Source: Symsagittifera roscoffensis (taxonomy: Eukaryota > Xenacoelomorpha > Acoela > Convolutidae). From it: 64,000 nt of DNA. The position numbers and the translations under genes are program-made. The notes under the pieces were generated by a model, which was given only the letters and a program-made list of their open reading frames with translations, was not told where the DNA came from and did no database searches. Below, piece by piece: positions 23,811 to 34,079 of the stretch (position 1 is the stretch's first letter; every line of letters starts with the position of its first letter). The stretch covers positions 22,354,360 to 22,418,359 of the forward strand of contig NC_087069.1 in NCBI RefSeq assembly GCF_963678635.1, in the 5' to 3' direction.

Positions 23811-24178
23811 GATGTAAAAAGTGTTTCAATTTTTTTGGCATAATGCGAAAAGTGTTTCAACTCTTTTGAGAAGATGCGAAAAGTGTTTTACTTTTTTAAC
23901 AAAATGCAAAAATTGTTTCACTTTTTCACTACAAATGCGAAAAATGTTTCACTTTTTTCGACAAAATGCTAAAAGTGTTTTACTTTTTTCGATAAAACGC
24001 GAAAAGTGTTTCAATTTTTTCGACAAAATGCGAAAAGTGTTTTACTTTTCTCGATAAAATGCAAAAAGTGTTTCAATTTTTCGGACAAAATGCGTAAAGG
24101 TTTTTACTTTTTTCGATAAAATGTGAAAAGTGTTTCAATTTTTTCTACAAAGTGCTAAAAGTGTGTACAAGATGCAAA
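23811..24178. repeat. Dimeric minisatellite, 30-31 bp monomers
   Basis: About 12 monomers built on 'atgcgaaaagtgtttcaattttttcgacaa' follow each other. From about 23,930 they alternate between a form ending 'tttca(a/c)ttttttcgacaa' and one ending 'ttttacttttttcgataa', so the true repeat there is a dimer of about 62 bp. The open frame at 23,821-24,057 is a translation of the repeat. Confidence 0.9.
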
Positions 24179-24505
24179 AACCATTAGGTAATTTTTTACT
24201 TCTGTACAGCTTTTCTAGTGTTTTTCCGAATATGTGTGCAAAAATTAGTCGAGTTTCTTAAAATATGTGCCAGTTCGGAGCACTAAACTAAGTTCTGTTG
24301 TTTTTCAGTGGTTTACCCTGAACCTCTCATCTATTCTCATAATTAAAATGAAATTGAAGAAAATAATTAATTACAGAAAACGAAGTCAATACCAAACAAT
24401 ATTTACTTGCAAAAACATTTAATCAAAGAGTTGTCGAGCAGCAGAAGACTTCTGGAGGTTCTCTATAGAACGCAGAGCTGGACGAGGTTCCTTTGCTGGT
24501 GGTTG

Positions 24506-24922
24506 TTATGGAGGAGTGTTTTGAGGCGTCATTGTTTCTGAGAAACCCTCATCTTCATCTATTGTGATGGGGTTTTCGACTAATCCTTCCTCCTCCCAAG
24601 GAAAAAGGAAGTCGTCGACTGGTTGAGCCACAAATCTTGAGTCCGGAATCTCGGGATAGTTCATTCCCACACGATCAGAAACTTCCCCCATCATTTGCAT
24701 TGTTCCAAGTTGGTTCTCTATGATGGGAACAGGCATCATATGATGTTCGTTGAAATCCCTTCGCATCACTTCCACCATATGCCAGACTTGGATTGGGATA
24801 TCCATTCTTGCCAGAAAAACTCCAGAGACTGTTTCTCGCACTTGAATTTGTACTAGATCAGGCGAAAATTCTACAGAGTACATGAGATTGTTGTTTTGCA
24901 CTGAGAAGATCAATTTGAGCAA
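24506..24922 (-). CDS. Unidentified 138-residue acidic protein, Polinton middle region
   Basis: An intact frame with balanced amino-acid use and better G+C than its surroundings. Residues 1-60 look like a small strand-rich fold (LMYSVEFSPDLVQIQVRETVSG, ARMDIPIQVWHMVEVMRRDF). The C-terminal 50 residues are acidic and proline-rich (DDFLFPWEEEGLVENPITIDEDEGF), as in activation or protein-binding tails. I do not recognise a family. It is preceded at 25,136-25,278 by four regularly spaced inverted CCAAT motifs, which supports it being expressed. It could be a virus-type regulatory protein or captured cargo. Confidence 0.5.
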   Translation of the reverse strand: MLKLIFSVQNNNLMYSVEFSPDLVQIQVRETVSGVFLARMDIPIQVWHMVEVMRRDFNEHHMMPVPIIENQLGTMQMMGEVSDRVGMNYPEIPDSRFVAQPVDDFLFPWEEEGLVENPITIDEDEGFSETMTPQNTPP

Positions 24923-25135
24923 GAAACTGAGTTAAAGAGTAAAATCAAGAAAGAGTTGAGAGAGGAGGTAGCTGACGGAAGATAAGTTGAAATTAAGGTA
25001 TTTAGAGCTGAGAAAGGAGGTAGTTGACGGTAGTAACTTGAAAATAAAATGATTTTTAATAAGGAGTTAAGGGTACCTTCAACTCGAATGTGTGGGTTTG
25101 ACCTATCAGACTTGATTTTCCTTATTTGGGTTGAA

Positions 25136-25278
25136 GTCGTGTCCAATCAGATTCCAGCTTCTTTTTATGGGATTCTTGGATAAAAGTCGTGTCCAATCGG
25201 AAACAAAGCTCCATGTTGGGTATTGTCGTTTCCAATCACAAAAATGTTCGTTTTTGTTCTAGTTGTCGTATCCAATCA
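25136..25278 (-). promoter_or_regulatory. Four spaced TGATTGGAnACGAC motifs (inverted CCAAT boxes)
   Basis: On the plus strand the word GTCGTnTCCAATC(A/G) occurs at 25,136, 25,186, 25,225 and 25,265, spaced by 50, 39 and 40 bp. The core ATTGG (minus strand) is the NF-Y-type CCAAT box. The cluster lies 210-360 bp upstream of the minus-strand gene that starts at 24,922. The gap between cluster and gene contains an imperfect duplication around 24,950-25,035. A regulatory role is inferred from repetition, spacing and position. Confidence 0.5.
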
Positions 25279-25295
25279 GAGAAATTTTTAATGAC

Positions 25296-26032
25296 TTAAA
25301 TCTTCCAAATAAGTAAAAATATACACAAAAGCAATTGCAAAAATAAATGACCAAAAGTTGTTTGCAGTAAAAAAAAAGAAGTATTGCTGATATAAGTAAC
25401 CAAATAAATAAAATTAACAAAAGTAACATCTCTGCAATTTTTTTCATCATTTAATTGAATTTTTTGTATGTAATCAATGAGAAATTGCTGATTTTTGAGT
25501 AGATAGTCAAGTTCTTTGATTTTGATGTAAATTTGGGAGGATAACTCAAAGTTGACGAATTTTTCAAAGCAAACTTCTGGAAATATGAGTCCAAACCGAA
25601 TCAAGCAGGATTTTGAACTTTGAAAATCCTTAAAGAAATGAAGGAATAAAGAACTTTGCTGAGGCGTTTTTACAAATTTGGGTTTTGGATAGGGGATAAA
25701 AAGAGTTTTTGATATATTATCGTACGACATTTTGATCAATTTCAAATTCTCGAGAATAAACAAAATTTCTTTCCTTGTGAAGTGTAATTCAGCCGTAAGT
25801 TTAAAACTTTGATACGCAATATGTGAATCAAAAGTAAACTCTTTGATTGAGTAAGTTTCTCTGAAGAGACCTTTACGAAGTCGGATAACTCTATTTTGTA
25901 CAATAAAGACGTCCAAAAAATTATGAAAAAGTAAGAGTCAACATCAAGTTCATCAATAAGAAAATCAATTGGAATTTTTTCTTTTTTCTTATAAAGTAAC
26001 TCGAGGAAGCTCAAATGTTTTTTGATATACAT
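25296..26032 (-). pseudogene. Unidentified ~240-residue protein of the Polinton middle region, one frameshift
   Basis: The start is the ATG at 26,032 (MYIKKHLSFLELLYKKK). After about 38 residues the coding sense moves by one frame near 25,918, and the second frame is then open to 25,296. The long part is rich in Leu, Phe and Lys and has YDNISKTLFIPYPKPKF and SSKSCLIRFGLIFPEVCFEKFVNFEL. The C-terminus carries a hydrophobic run (FGHLFLQLLLCIFLLIW), a possible tail anchor. No family is recognised. It is divergent from the DNA polymerase gene, with a 364-bp shared upstream region. Confidence 0.45.
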
Positions 26033-26101
26033 TTTTCAAATAAGGATTAAAACTTGTTTTTTATATAATAAACAGTTCACTTTTAAGAAATGTTTGATTC
26101 T

Positions 26102-26165
26102 GATTGGTTGATTTCCAACAAACAGTGTTACTAAAAGAATACTCAAATTTGATTGGTTGATTTTC
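26102..26165. promoter_or_regulatory. Two GATTGGTTGATTT motifs in a divergent promoter region
   Basis: The word GATTGGTTGATTTTCC or a close variant occurs at 26,102 and 26,151, 49 bp apart. Both contain ATTGG, the inverted CCAAT core. They lie between the minus-strand gene starting at 26,032 and the polymerase starting at 26,397, and an AT-rich 'ttatataataaa' lies near 26,061. The core and spacing echo the four-motif cluster at 25,136-25,278. Confidence 0.4.
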
Positions 26166-26396
26166 CCCAAGGAATAGTAAATAAAACTTATTTCATTCTG
26201 ATTTTCTTTAAAATAAAAGCAACCGCTCTATATTTTGTATAACTACCTGAAATAAATTTCAAATATTTTTAACAATTCAAAGTAAGTATAAAAAATTTAA
26301 CAATTTTTTTTGGGATATTTTAAATCTCCCACTTCGATATGTACCAAGTTCCAATCCCTTTATATTGAGACTTAAAAAATCTCCCATTTTTTAGAT

Positions 26397-29300
26397 GCCA
26401 TCGCTGAATATAAATGAGAAAGTGAAATGCGAGGATTGTGGTAAAGAGTACAGGAGGGCCAATGCGGCTCGACATCGCAAGAGTTGTGTGCGAGAAGTTA
26501 TTTCGTGTCCGGAATGTGAATAGTGTACTTACAACCAGCAGGAAATGAATTTCCATACGAGCAAGAAGCACGTAAAGTCAAACCCAAAGTCAACAAAATG
26601 TTTATCGTGTGAGAGAGAATTTGCAAGCAATTATTCACTTCAACAGCATCGCAAGAAGGATCAAGGAATGAAAGCTAGAAAAACGAGTGATTCTGTTGCT
26701 GATTTGAATAAAATCTTGGAAAACGAGGACGATAGTGATCAGCTACGAGATGAGTTGAATGCCTGTCAGCACTTCTTGACAGTACTGAGATGGAAAATGG
26801 ACGCCACAAAGTATTCAAGTTTCAACTTTCAAAACTAGATCCTACTCTAGTTAATGAAAACTGGATCAAGTCTTTGAAAAACTTAATTGTGCAGCAAAAA
26901 TCAACATTGCCTTGGGATTTGTGTTACGTAATATAGAAACAAGCGAAAATCGTTATTTCTACGCTCATGGAAATAACACAATCTTTGATAAATCTATACT
27001 ACTTTGTACTAAAGCAGACTTGACAACTATACAGAACAAGGTCTATAGGCAAGCTATCATTGAAATTTGTAAACAAGGGAGACAAAATACGAAATGGCGA
27101 TTCAAGCTGATCACTAATGTGACCATTTTTGCAGCATTATTGAAAAACGTACCTATGGGATGTCCAGATTCTGTGATTCCCGAACCACTTCTGAGGAATA
27201 ACCATGTTAGTTGTTTGGTTTCGGATCGAGACACAAAACAACCATAGAATGACAATTTGTGTTTGTTTCGAGCGCTTGCAGTTCATTTACATGGAACAAC
27301 TAGTCTTGAAAGTTCCACTTCCAAGACCTTTAAAAATTTTTTGGAAAAATCGGGCTGTGATCCGAAACAATTTCGTGGAGTTTCGATGGATAATCTACCA
27401 ATAGTTGAAGATGTAGTAGAAAAAAAACATCTTTATTTACGATATCGATATTGAAGATGGAGAATTAGCTCGGAGAAGTATCGGTAAATACGAGAACACA
27501 GTGAAGCTTCTACGATACAACAACCACATTATCTACGTCAATAACATCGACAACTTCTATAAATGCTTCCGATGCCCAACTTGCGATACATTTTTCCACA
27601 AAGCAGACCACTTCAACTGCCATTTTCTCTGTTGCAAGGACCGAATCAAAAACATTTACCCCAAAAATATTTATACTCTACGAGAGACGTTATTTGAAAA
27701 ACTGCATGGGTTCAATATTGAGTACACAATAGAACAAACCTTATTCAAAAATGTCGCCAATTTTGACTTTGAATCAATTTGCATGCCATCCGAAGAACTA
27801 AAACCAACCGAAACAATAACTTGGATCGGGAAGCATGAACCCATATCAGTGTCAATTTCATCCAATTTACTTGACAAACCCATATTTTTGTGTGACAAAG
27901 ATCCACAATCCCTCATTATTGACTTTGTGGCAAATTTGGAGTTGTTAGCGGAAAAAAATGAAACCGAAATGCGATCAAAATTTCTGGAAACTGAAAATAA
28001 CATCAAAAAGCGACTACACACAATTTTCAGCATACTTAATGAGCGTGTTAGTTTCAATAAGAGTGAAGCAAGAGAGTACGAAGATGAATGTTTCGAGAAT
28101 GAGGAAGAAACAGACGCATCCACTCACTTTCTTAGGATTCAAAAAAACCAATTGATTGATTTGATGCAACATCTAGAGAGATACACCAAAACTCTGCCAG
28201 TATTTGGATTCAACAGTGGTCGGTATGATATAAACCTCATTAAATCATACCTCATTCCCTACCTTATCAACGAAAAAGAAATTGAACCTTCAGTTATCAA
28301 GAAAGCAAACGGTTTGTTTTCTTCAAATTTAGAGATGTTCAGCTACTGGACATTATGAAATTTTTGGGTGGAGCTCATATAGATGAGCTCCACCCTTAGA
28401 CTCTTTTCTAAAAGCTTAAAAAGCCAGTAAGATGAAAGGATACTTTCCATACGAGTGGTTTGATACTCCGAACAAGCTTGATGAACAAGAACTACCCTCG
28501 TATGATGACTTCTACAGCAAACTAAAAAATAGTAACCCTCTCGATAGAGAGATTGATGATTATCAAAAACTTCTTAACACTGGGATAACTGAAGAGCCAG
28601 CCTTGAAAACACTCGGTCTCAAAACCAAACCACCTACCGCATTGGAAAACTACAACTACCTTAAATCTATCTGGGAACAGGAAGAGATGACAACATTTCG
28701 CGATTTTCTACGGTGGTATAACAACAAGGATGTTGTTCCTACCTTTGATACTATGCAGAAAATGATTGAATTTTATCATGACAAAGGGATAGATATGTTA
28801 AAGCTCGGCTGCGCACTACCGAATCTAGCCAATATCTGTCTACACAAATCAACCGACTATAAGTTTTACCCATTCTTTTCGAGTGATAGTGACTTGCTTG
28901 AAAAATACGGGAAGATATGACCGGTGGTCCCTCAATTGTTTTCACAAGGAAAGCAGTAGCAAATGAAACCTTTATTCGAAAATCAAAAAATATGTGTAAA
29001 TCAATCGTTGGCAATGATGCTAGTCAACTCTATCTATATTATATGTGTCAGGATATGCCCACAGGATTGTATACGAGATGTGACTACGATGAAGAAACAC
29101 AAAAATTCAAGGCAAGGCAAACTCGAGTTCGAACATTTGAAAATATGGTCATGCCATACTTTCAAGCAACCAGACCTGAATGTAAAATTGAGAGTTACTA
29201 CACTACAGGAAAATAGAAAAAAAATTGATTGCTTTAGTTTTGATGGTTATTGCAACCATTTTAAGACTGTCTTTGAGCAATGGATTGTTATTTCCATTTT

Positions 29301-30741
29301 TGTCCTTGTCAAGAGACTAGACCGAGCCTAACTGATGATAATATCAAACGCGGAACCAAGAAAAGAGAACTGGATGAGCTTCGAAAAGAATACATTCCAG
29401 AAAAAGGATACTCTATAGAAGAAATGTGGGAGTGTAGCTGGTGGGATCAATTTAAAAACAATGTAGACTTGAAAAAAAATTGTTAGAACTCATTTTCCCT
29501 TCAAAAGACTTCTTTCTGCCAATTCACTAGTGCAAAACATTAGAAACGAAAAAATGTTCGGCTATGTGCAATGCGATCTGAGTGTTCCAGATGAGCTTAA
29601 AGCAAAATTTTCCATTTTCCCACCTATTTTCAAAAATTTTTATGTTTCCAGAAACGATATTGGTGAACATATGAAGACATGTGCAGAAGAAAACGATTTG
29701 TTATAACAACCGCAAAGAATGTAATGTTGATATCGAGCTTCAAATTGACCAACGGAACACTGATCACACCACTTTTTACTTGGATCTAGGACTACAGTGT
29801 ACAAAAATTCATCGTTTTGTACAATACACACCGCATAAAGTATTCAACAGTTTTGTTCAGTCTGTTGTTGATGCTAGGCGAGCCGGCGATGAAAATCCAT
29901 TATCTGGCGTAGTAGCCGAAACAATGAAACTTCTAAGAAACAGTTGCTACGGCTATCAAATAATGGACAGATCAAAACATACAATGACAAAATATCTTGG
30001 AGACAAAAAACCCACAAAGCTATCAATAACCAATTCTTCAAGAGACTTAATATCGTAGCTAAAGATTTGTATGAAGTGGAACTTGTAAAATCTACTATAG
30101 AGCATCGTGAACCAATTATAGTAGGATTCTTTATACTACAGTATGCCAAGTTGAGAATGTTGGAGCTGTATTATAACTTTTTCGATGAATTTTGCGATGT
30201 CGACAAATTCGAAGAACTCGAAATGGATACAGATTCCCTCTATTTGGCTTTGGCAGAAGAAGATTTAGACGATTGTATCCTTTCCAGCAAGCGAGCAGAA
30301 TGGATTGAAAGGCGAAGCAAGGACTGTCGAGACGACTTCAGTGCAGATGCAAAAAAAAACTGGTTTCCCCGTTATTGCTGTTCTAAACATAAGAAATATG
30401 ACAAAAGAGAACCAGTATTGTTCAAGCAGGAGTTCAGATGCACCGAAATTTTATGCCTGTGTAGTAAAACCTATTGCTGTTACGATAGAAAAAGTGAAAA
30501 GTATAAGTTTAGCAGTAAAGGTCTGAACAAACGTGCATTAGAAGACTCTGGAGATGGACAAATGGCAAAGTATCGACAAGTACTAGATGAGGCAGTGAAT
30601 TTGAAGTCAACCAATAGAGGATTTAAAACAACTAACCATGCAGTCGGAACTTATGAAGAAACTAAAAAAGGACTGAGCCCTTTTTACCCTAAACGGGAAG
30701 TTAAATGTGATGGAATACATACTAAACCTCTAAATTTGTAA
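26397..30741 (+). pseudogene. POLB: Polinton protein-primed-type DNA polymerase B with N-terminal zinc fingers, broken
   Basis: The polymerase would replicate the element. The start is ATG 26,397. The N-terminus has C2H2-like fingers (CEDCGKEYRRANAARHRKSC, then CLSCEREFASNYSLQQH) with an in-frame TAG at 26,521 between them. The exonuclease domain has ANFDFESIC (Exo I) and FGFNSGRYDINLIK (Exo II) near 27,760 and 28,210. The polymerase domain has GNDASQLYLYYM (motif A, near 29,010), KLLRNSCYGYQ (motif B, near 29,940) and LEMDTDSLYLAL (motif C, near 30,230). Several frameshifts and stops lie between these blocks, for example at 27,245, 28,355, 28,918, 29,214 and around 29,485-29,700. The C-terminal part is open from 29,944 to the stop at 30,741. 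The length of about 4.3 kb fits the family. Confidence 0.92.
28367..28394. repeat. Perfect 12-bp inverted repeat inside POLB
   Basis: GGTGGAGCTCAT and its exact reverse complement are separated by 4 bases (ATAG). The hairpin falls where the exonuclease frame is lost. It looks like a short templated inverted insertion next to an original GGTGGAGCT word, and probably one of the events that broke the gene. Confidence 0.8.
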
Positions 30742-31260
30742 GAGATTATGTAGTAAAATTGTATACGATGCTGTGAACTAATACATTTTCTCAGTATTTA
30801 ACCTTTTTTTTCAAAAAAACTCTTTTTAAACGCTACTTTTGGGTTAACAGTATGTTGTTTTTTGATTAGGAAAACATTTAAAATCTGGAAAATTGGCTAA
30901 ATCGAGCTCCAAAAACCTCGGGTGCCAATTTTTTTTGAAACTTACCATCTGAAACTTTACCATCTTACCATCTGAAACCTAGCATCGTAATACATTAGAA
31001 ATCATATTCCCTAATGAGTTCCTAATTACCTACAATGAAATTAATAGACTTAGGGAAATCTATACATGGGAAATTCGGGCGCGGAAAAAAAAACTTACCA
31101 TCTTACCATCTGAAACCTCGTATTTTAATACATTGGGAAACCTATTCCCTATCTAAATACATTGGGAAAACTATAGCCTATGTTAATACATAGGGTGAGG
31201 ACCGGATACTCTATAGCCTATGTTATTACATGGGGTCCTCACCCTCCCCCCTCGAACTGC
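30742..31260. repeat. Right flank of the Polinton, short repeats and hairpin
   Basis: No gene is seen. 'cttaccatcttaccatctgaaacct' occurs near 30,950-30,980 and 31,095-31,120. 'ctatagcctatgtta(a/t)tacat' occurs at about 31,171 and 31,211. GGGTGAGGACC (31,193-31,203) and GGTCCTCACCC (31,234-31,244) form an 11-bp inverted repeat. This may include the decayed terminal region of the element, but no matching left copy is visible. Confidence 0.5.
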
Positions 31261-32894
31261 CCCGACATATACTACTAGTGTAGACTTTTCAGCTGATAAA
31301 ATAAACTGTTCGGAAAAATCTCAGGATTGAGTTTTGAAAAGTTTCAGAAGTTGTGCCTCCAGCAGCTGGTTTGCTTCTATAATTCCCATTTAACGTAAGC
31401 CGCATACAAATGTGTCATTGGAAATCAAAATGAGTTGAACTTTTATTTTTCAGCCTATACTAGGCCACAAGGGCGTACGATTGAAAACATGAAAACCCAG
31501 CGCTAGCATATTACCAGTACACTCTAAAAACATGCAAAATTTTATCAAAAATTAATAATTTCAGAGAACTGTGACAAAAAAAAAGAATATTGAATATTCT
31601 GGAGAAAATGCAATATTTTTTTTCGACTGCACAAATTGTTTTGGTTATAAGAATCAATCAAGTTGGGGAAATTTTTTTTTCAACACCAATTAAGTTTCAA
31701 CAAAACCGTGAGAAATTATTATCGGACATAACCTTTGAAAAAATCATGATTTGACTCTATCAATTACCAATTTTTTCAGGTTTGAAAAGGCCCATTTTCC
31801 ATCATCTTAAATAAATTTACGATCGCAAGGAATTTTCTCTGGAATATATGGTGTTGAAGTAAACATTCGAAACAACACGTGTTAGGCGAGAACCTTTAGA
31901 AAGATTGTTTTTTCGAGCTGCACTGTGTCCTTATATTATACTGCTACAATGATAAAAATTACCATTCATACGCAGATTCAGATAAGGGTTTGAAATTAAA
32001 CAATTTTTTTAATGGTTTTTGAGATTTTTTTGCTCACGGTCGATTTGATTTTTTTCTGAAAAACTGAGATAAATTGACCTCAATTGTACTTGAATTTTGG
32101 CATCTTAAAGTGTAAAAACAAAAAATTGCCGCAACTTCTGTTCACTGTTTTATAACAAAAGCAGAAAATGCTAAAGGCAATTTCAGGTTTTTCTTCGCTG
32201 ATCTTACTGTTTGTTCGAATCAATTTTTCCAGGAGCTTACGGAAGAAAAATTTTTTACTGTCCATAAGAAACCACAAGCGTTACCAAAAATGCTGAGAAA
32301 TTCCACAAAAGAAATAAAATGGCTGCTAAAAACTTAGTATTGCGTTTCAAAACGCGCAGGAGTGTATAGGCGATAGTTGACGAAATGATGTTTTTCTTGG
32401 TTTATCAGTTTGATGACGATTTTTTAAAAATATATTTTTAGACACTCTCCAACTCCTGAAATGTTTTTGTGTCAGATATTTCCAACATGAGATTGTATGG
32501 CTAAAACAATTACCTTAACTATATTTGAGTCCCGTGTCTATATCAGCAAAACTAGATCGCAAAATGCAGTCTGGACTAAACTCAGATCTGTCCGCTAAAA
32601 CTCTAAGACCAGGATAACTAAGCGCTGCATTTAAAAAGACAGAGTTTGGAAGAAAAAAAATTAAACGAAAATAACTTTTTTAATTTCCCGACATAATAAA
32701 AAAAGTATTGCACTGTTTAGTCTAAACATTTCACTTCTATGTTAAGACTGCCAATCAAAAGCTGCTTTTGAGAATCTACAGATCTTTTTTGTGATTTTCT
32801 TTAATAATATAATTCTTGTAATTGGAAATACTCAGAGCACTGTTTGTCCAGTTTCATCCATTTTTGGCAATTTATGTTAATATCATCATGTTTT
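31261..32894. other. AT-rich non-coding stretch
   Basis: I see nothing supportable. The sequence is unique within the window, AT-rich, with many stops in all frames. Confidence 0.5.
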
Positions 32895-33480
32895 GATTAG
32901 TAATTTTTTTGCTGCTTCCAAAAGGCTTGAAAATTGTTTTCAGAAAATTGTATACTCTCCTACTGCGAATATTCCATATTTAATTGAAAACCATAAGTCT
33001 AGTATAATAAATTTTGAACAAAATATCTATTTTTTCAAACCTTACTTGTAAAAAATTCTAAAAGTATACTTTGCAGAAACAAGCTTTAAACATTCAAAAA
33101 CACTAAAACTGAAATTAACATCAGTTTCTGTTCATTGTCTAGAAAATGAAAAAACTTCCGGACTTTTCTCAATTGAAATCACAAAATTGAATATTTAAAA
33201 TGGGTTTTTATTGTAGAAAATTAGAAGCAAAATCACTAGAAGCAAATTATCAAAATTTGTTAGGCTAAAATTAGAAATTTTGGATTAAAAATTTCGGTTT
33301 CTTCCTCAGAAATAAATAAATTTTCGAATTATAATTTGCATTATAAACGCTCCAAATCTATTTTATTTCACTTTTTCCATTAAAAGGAACAAAAATTTTT
33401 TTTGTAAGAAATTGAACACTAAATTGAACAGCAAGGTTAATGTTCTTTTTAAAAATATCAGATAATTTTTTCTAATTAGT
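32895..33480. repeat. ~585-bp direct repeat, left copy
   Basis: It matches 35,236-35,822 over almost its full length at high identity. Both begin in 'tttttgctgctt(c/t)caaaaggct' and end in 'gataatttttctaat' or 'gatagttttttctaat'. The copies differ by scattered substitutions and small indels. They bracket about 1.75 kb. Confidence 0.85.
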
Positions 33481-34079
33481 AAACTAGAGGATTATAATTA
33501 TTCGTTTCTAAAAACTATGAAAACTTTCAACACTTTAGACTTAATTTATAGTAGAAAAACTGCGTTCTGAAGGTTTTACCAGAATCATTAGGCAAACATT
33601 GACAAACAGACTAGATTCATAGCCATTAGAGCCTGCTACTTAACCTCTTAAATCAAATTTATCTTGTTAACTTCCCTTTCGTAATTTTTCTGAGCGTTGA
33701 GAGCAAGAAGTAAGAGTTCAACTACTGGTGTGTTGACTGGTTTTCAACAACGGATAATAAACTGTGAGCTACATAAAATAAAGAAAAATTACGTGAAAAA
33801 GTTCGACTACGGAAGAAAAACAGAAAAAGCGCTGTTAAATCAAAGGTTAAAATGTATTTCGTTTTGATACAAAATACACAAAAAAATTTTCACAGTCGTT
33901 TGAGTATTGTCCTAGGAGGAGTTCGCACCCAGACATAGTTTGTAGTTTTTTAATGAATGGGATCCTTTTAGATAGAAAGCAGAACGTTTTAAAAAGTCGA
34001 GTTGAGCGGATTTTGTCTGAAATAATTTTTTTAAAACTTATTTCTTGATTTATGTTTAACAAAATCTAATTGATTGTTT
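33481..34079. other. Non-coding sequence between the direct repeats
   Basis: No gene or clear repeat is seen; the short frame 33,847-34,062 on the minus strand has no recognisable feature. Confidence 0.4.

Larger units (their letters stand above)
14777..30741. mobile_element. Polinton/Maverick DNA transposon, degraded
   Basis: The hallmark gene set is present: adenain-like protease, double-jelly-roll-type major capsid candidate, minor capsid candidate, basic virion protein, DDE integrase, packaging ATPase and protein-primed-type DNA polymerase B. The limits given are the outermost coding ends, not the true element ends. I looked for long terminal inverted repeats beside both ends and found none by eye. 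They may be lost, diverged, or beyond the gap at 14,287-14,486. The arms are divergent: structural genes and integrase read leftwards from about 22.8 kb, and polymerase reads rightwards from 26.4 kb. Most genes carry frameshifts or nonsense codons, so the copy is dead, but several breaks are single events and the decay looks fairly recent. Confidence 0.93.

Noticed and set aside
23821-24057. 78-residue plus-strand ORF of repeated FHFFRQNAKS units
   Set aside because: A translation of the 30-bp minisatellite; the repeat period explains the open frame.
23811-24178. CRISPR-like array
   Set aside because: Monomers are directly adjacent with no unique spacers, and the genome is eukaryotic.
24923-25135. 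A further gene upstream of the 24.9-kb ORF (78-residue minus-strand frame 24,910-25,146)
   Set aside because: It overlaps an imperfect duplication and the regulatory-motif cluster and shows no domain; more likely promoter sequence.
27671-28123. 150-residue minus-strand ORF
   Set aside because: It lies fully opposite the exonuclease domain of the polymerase, which has clear motifs on the plus strand.
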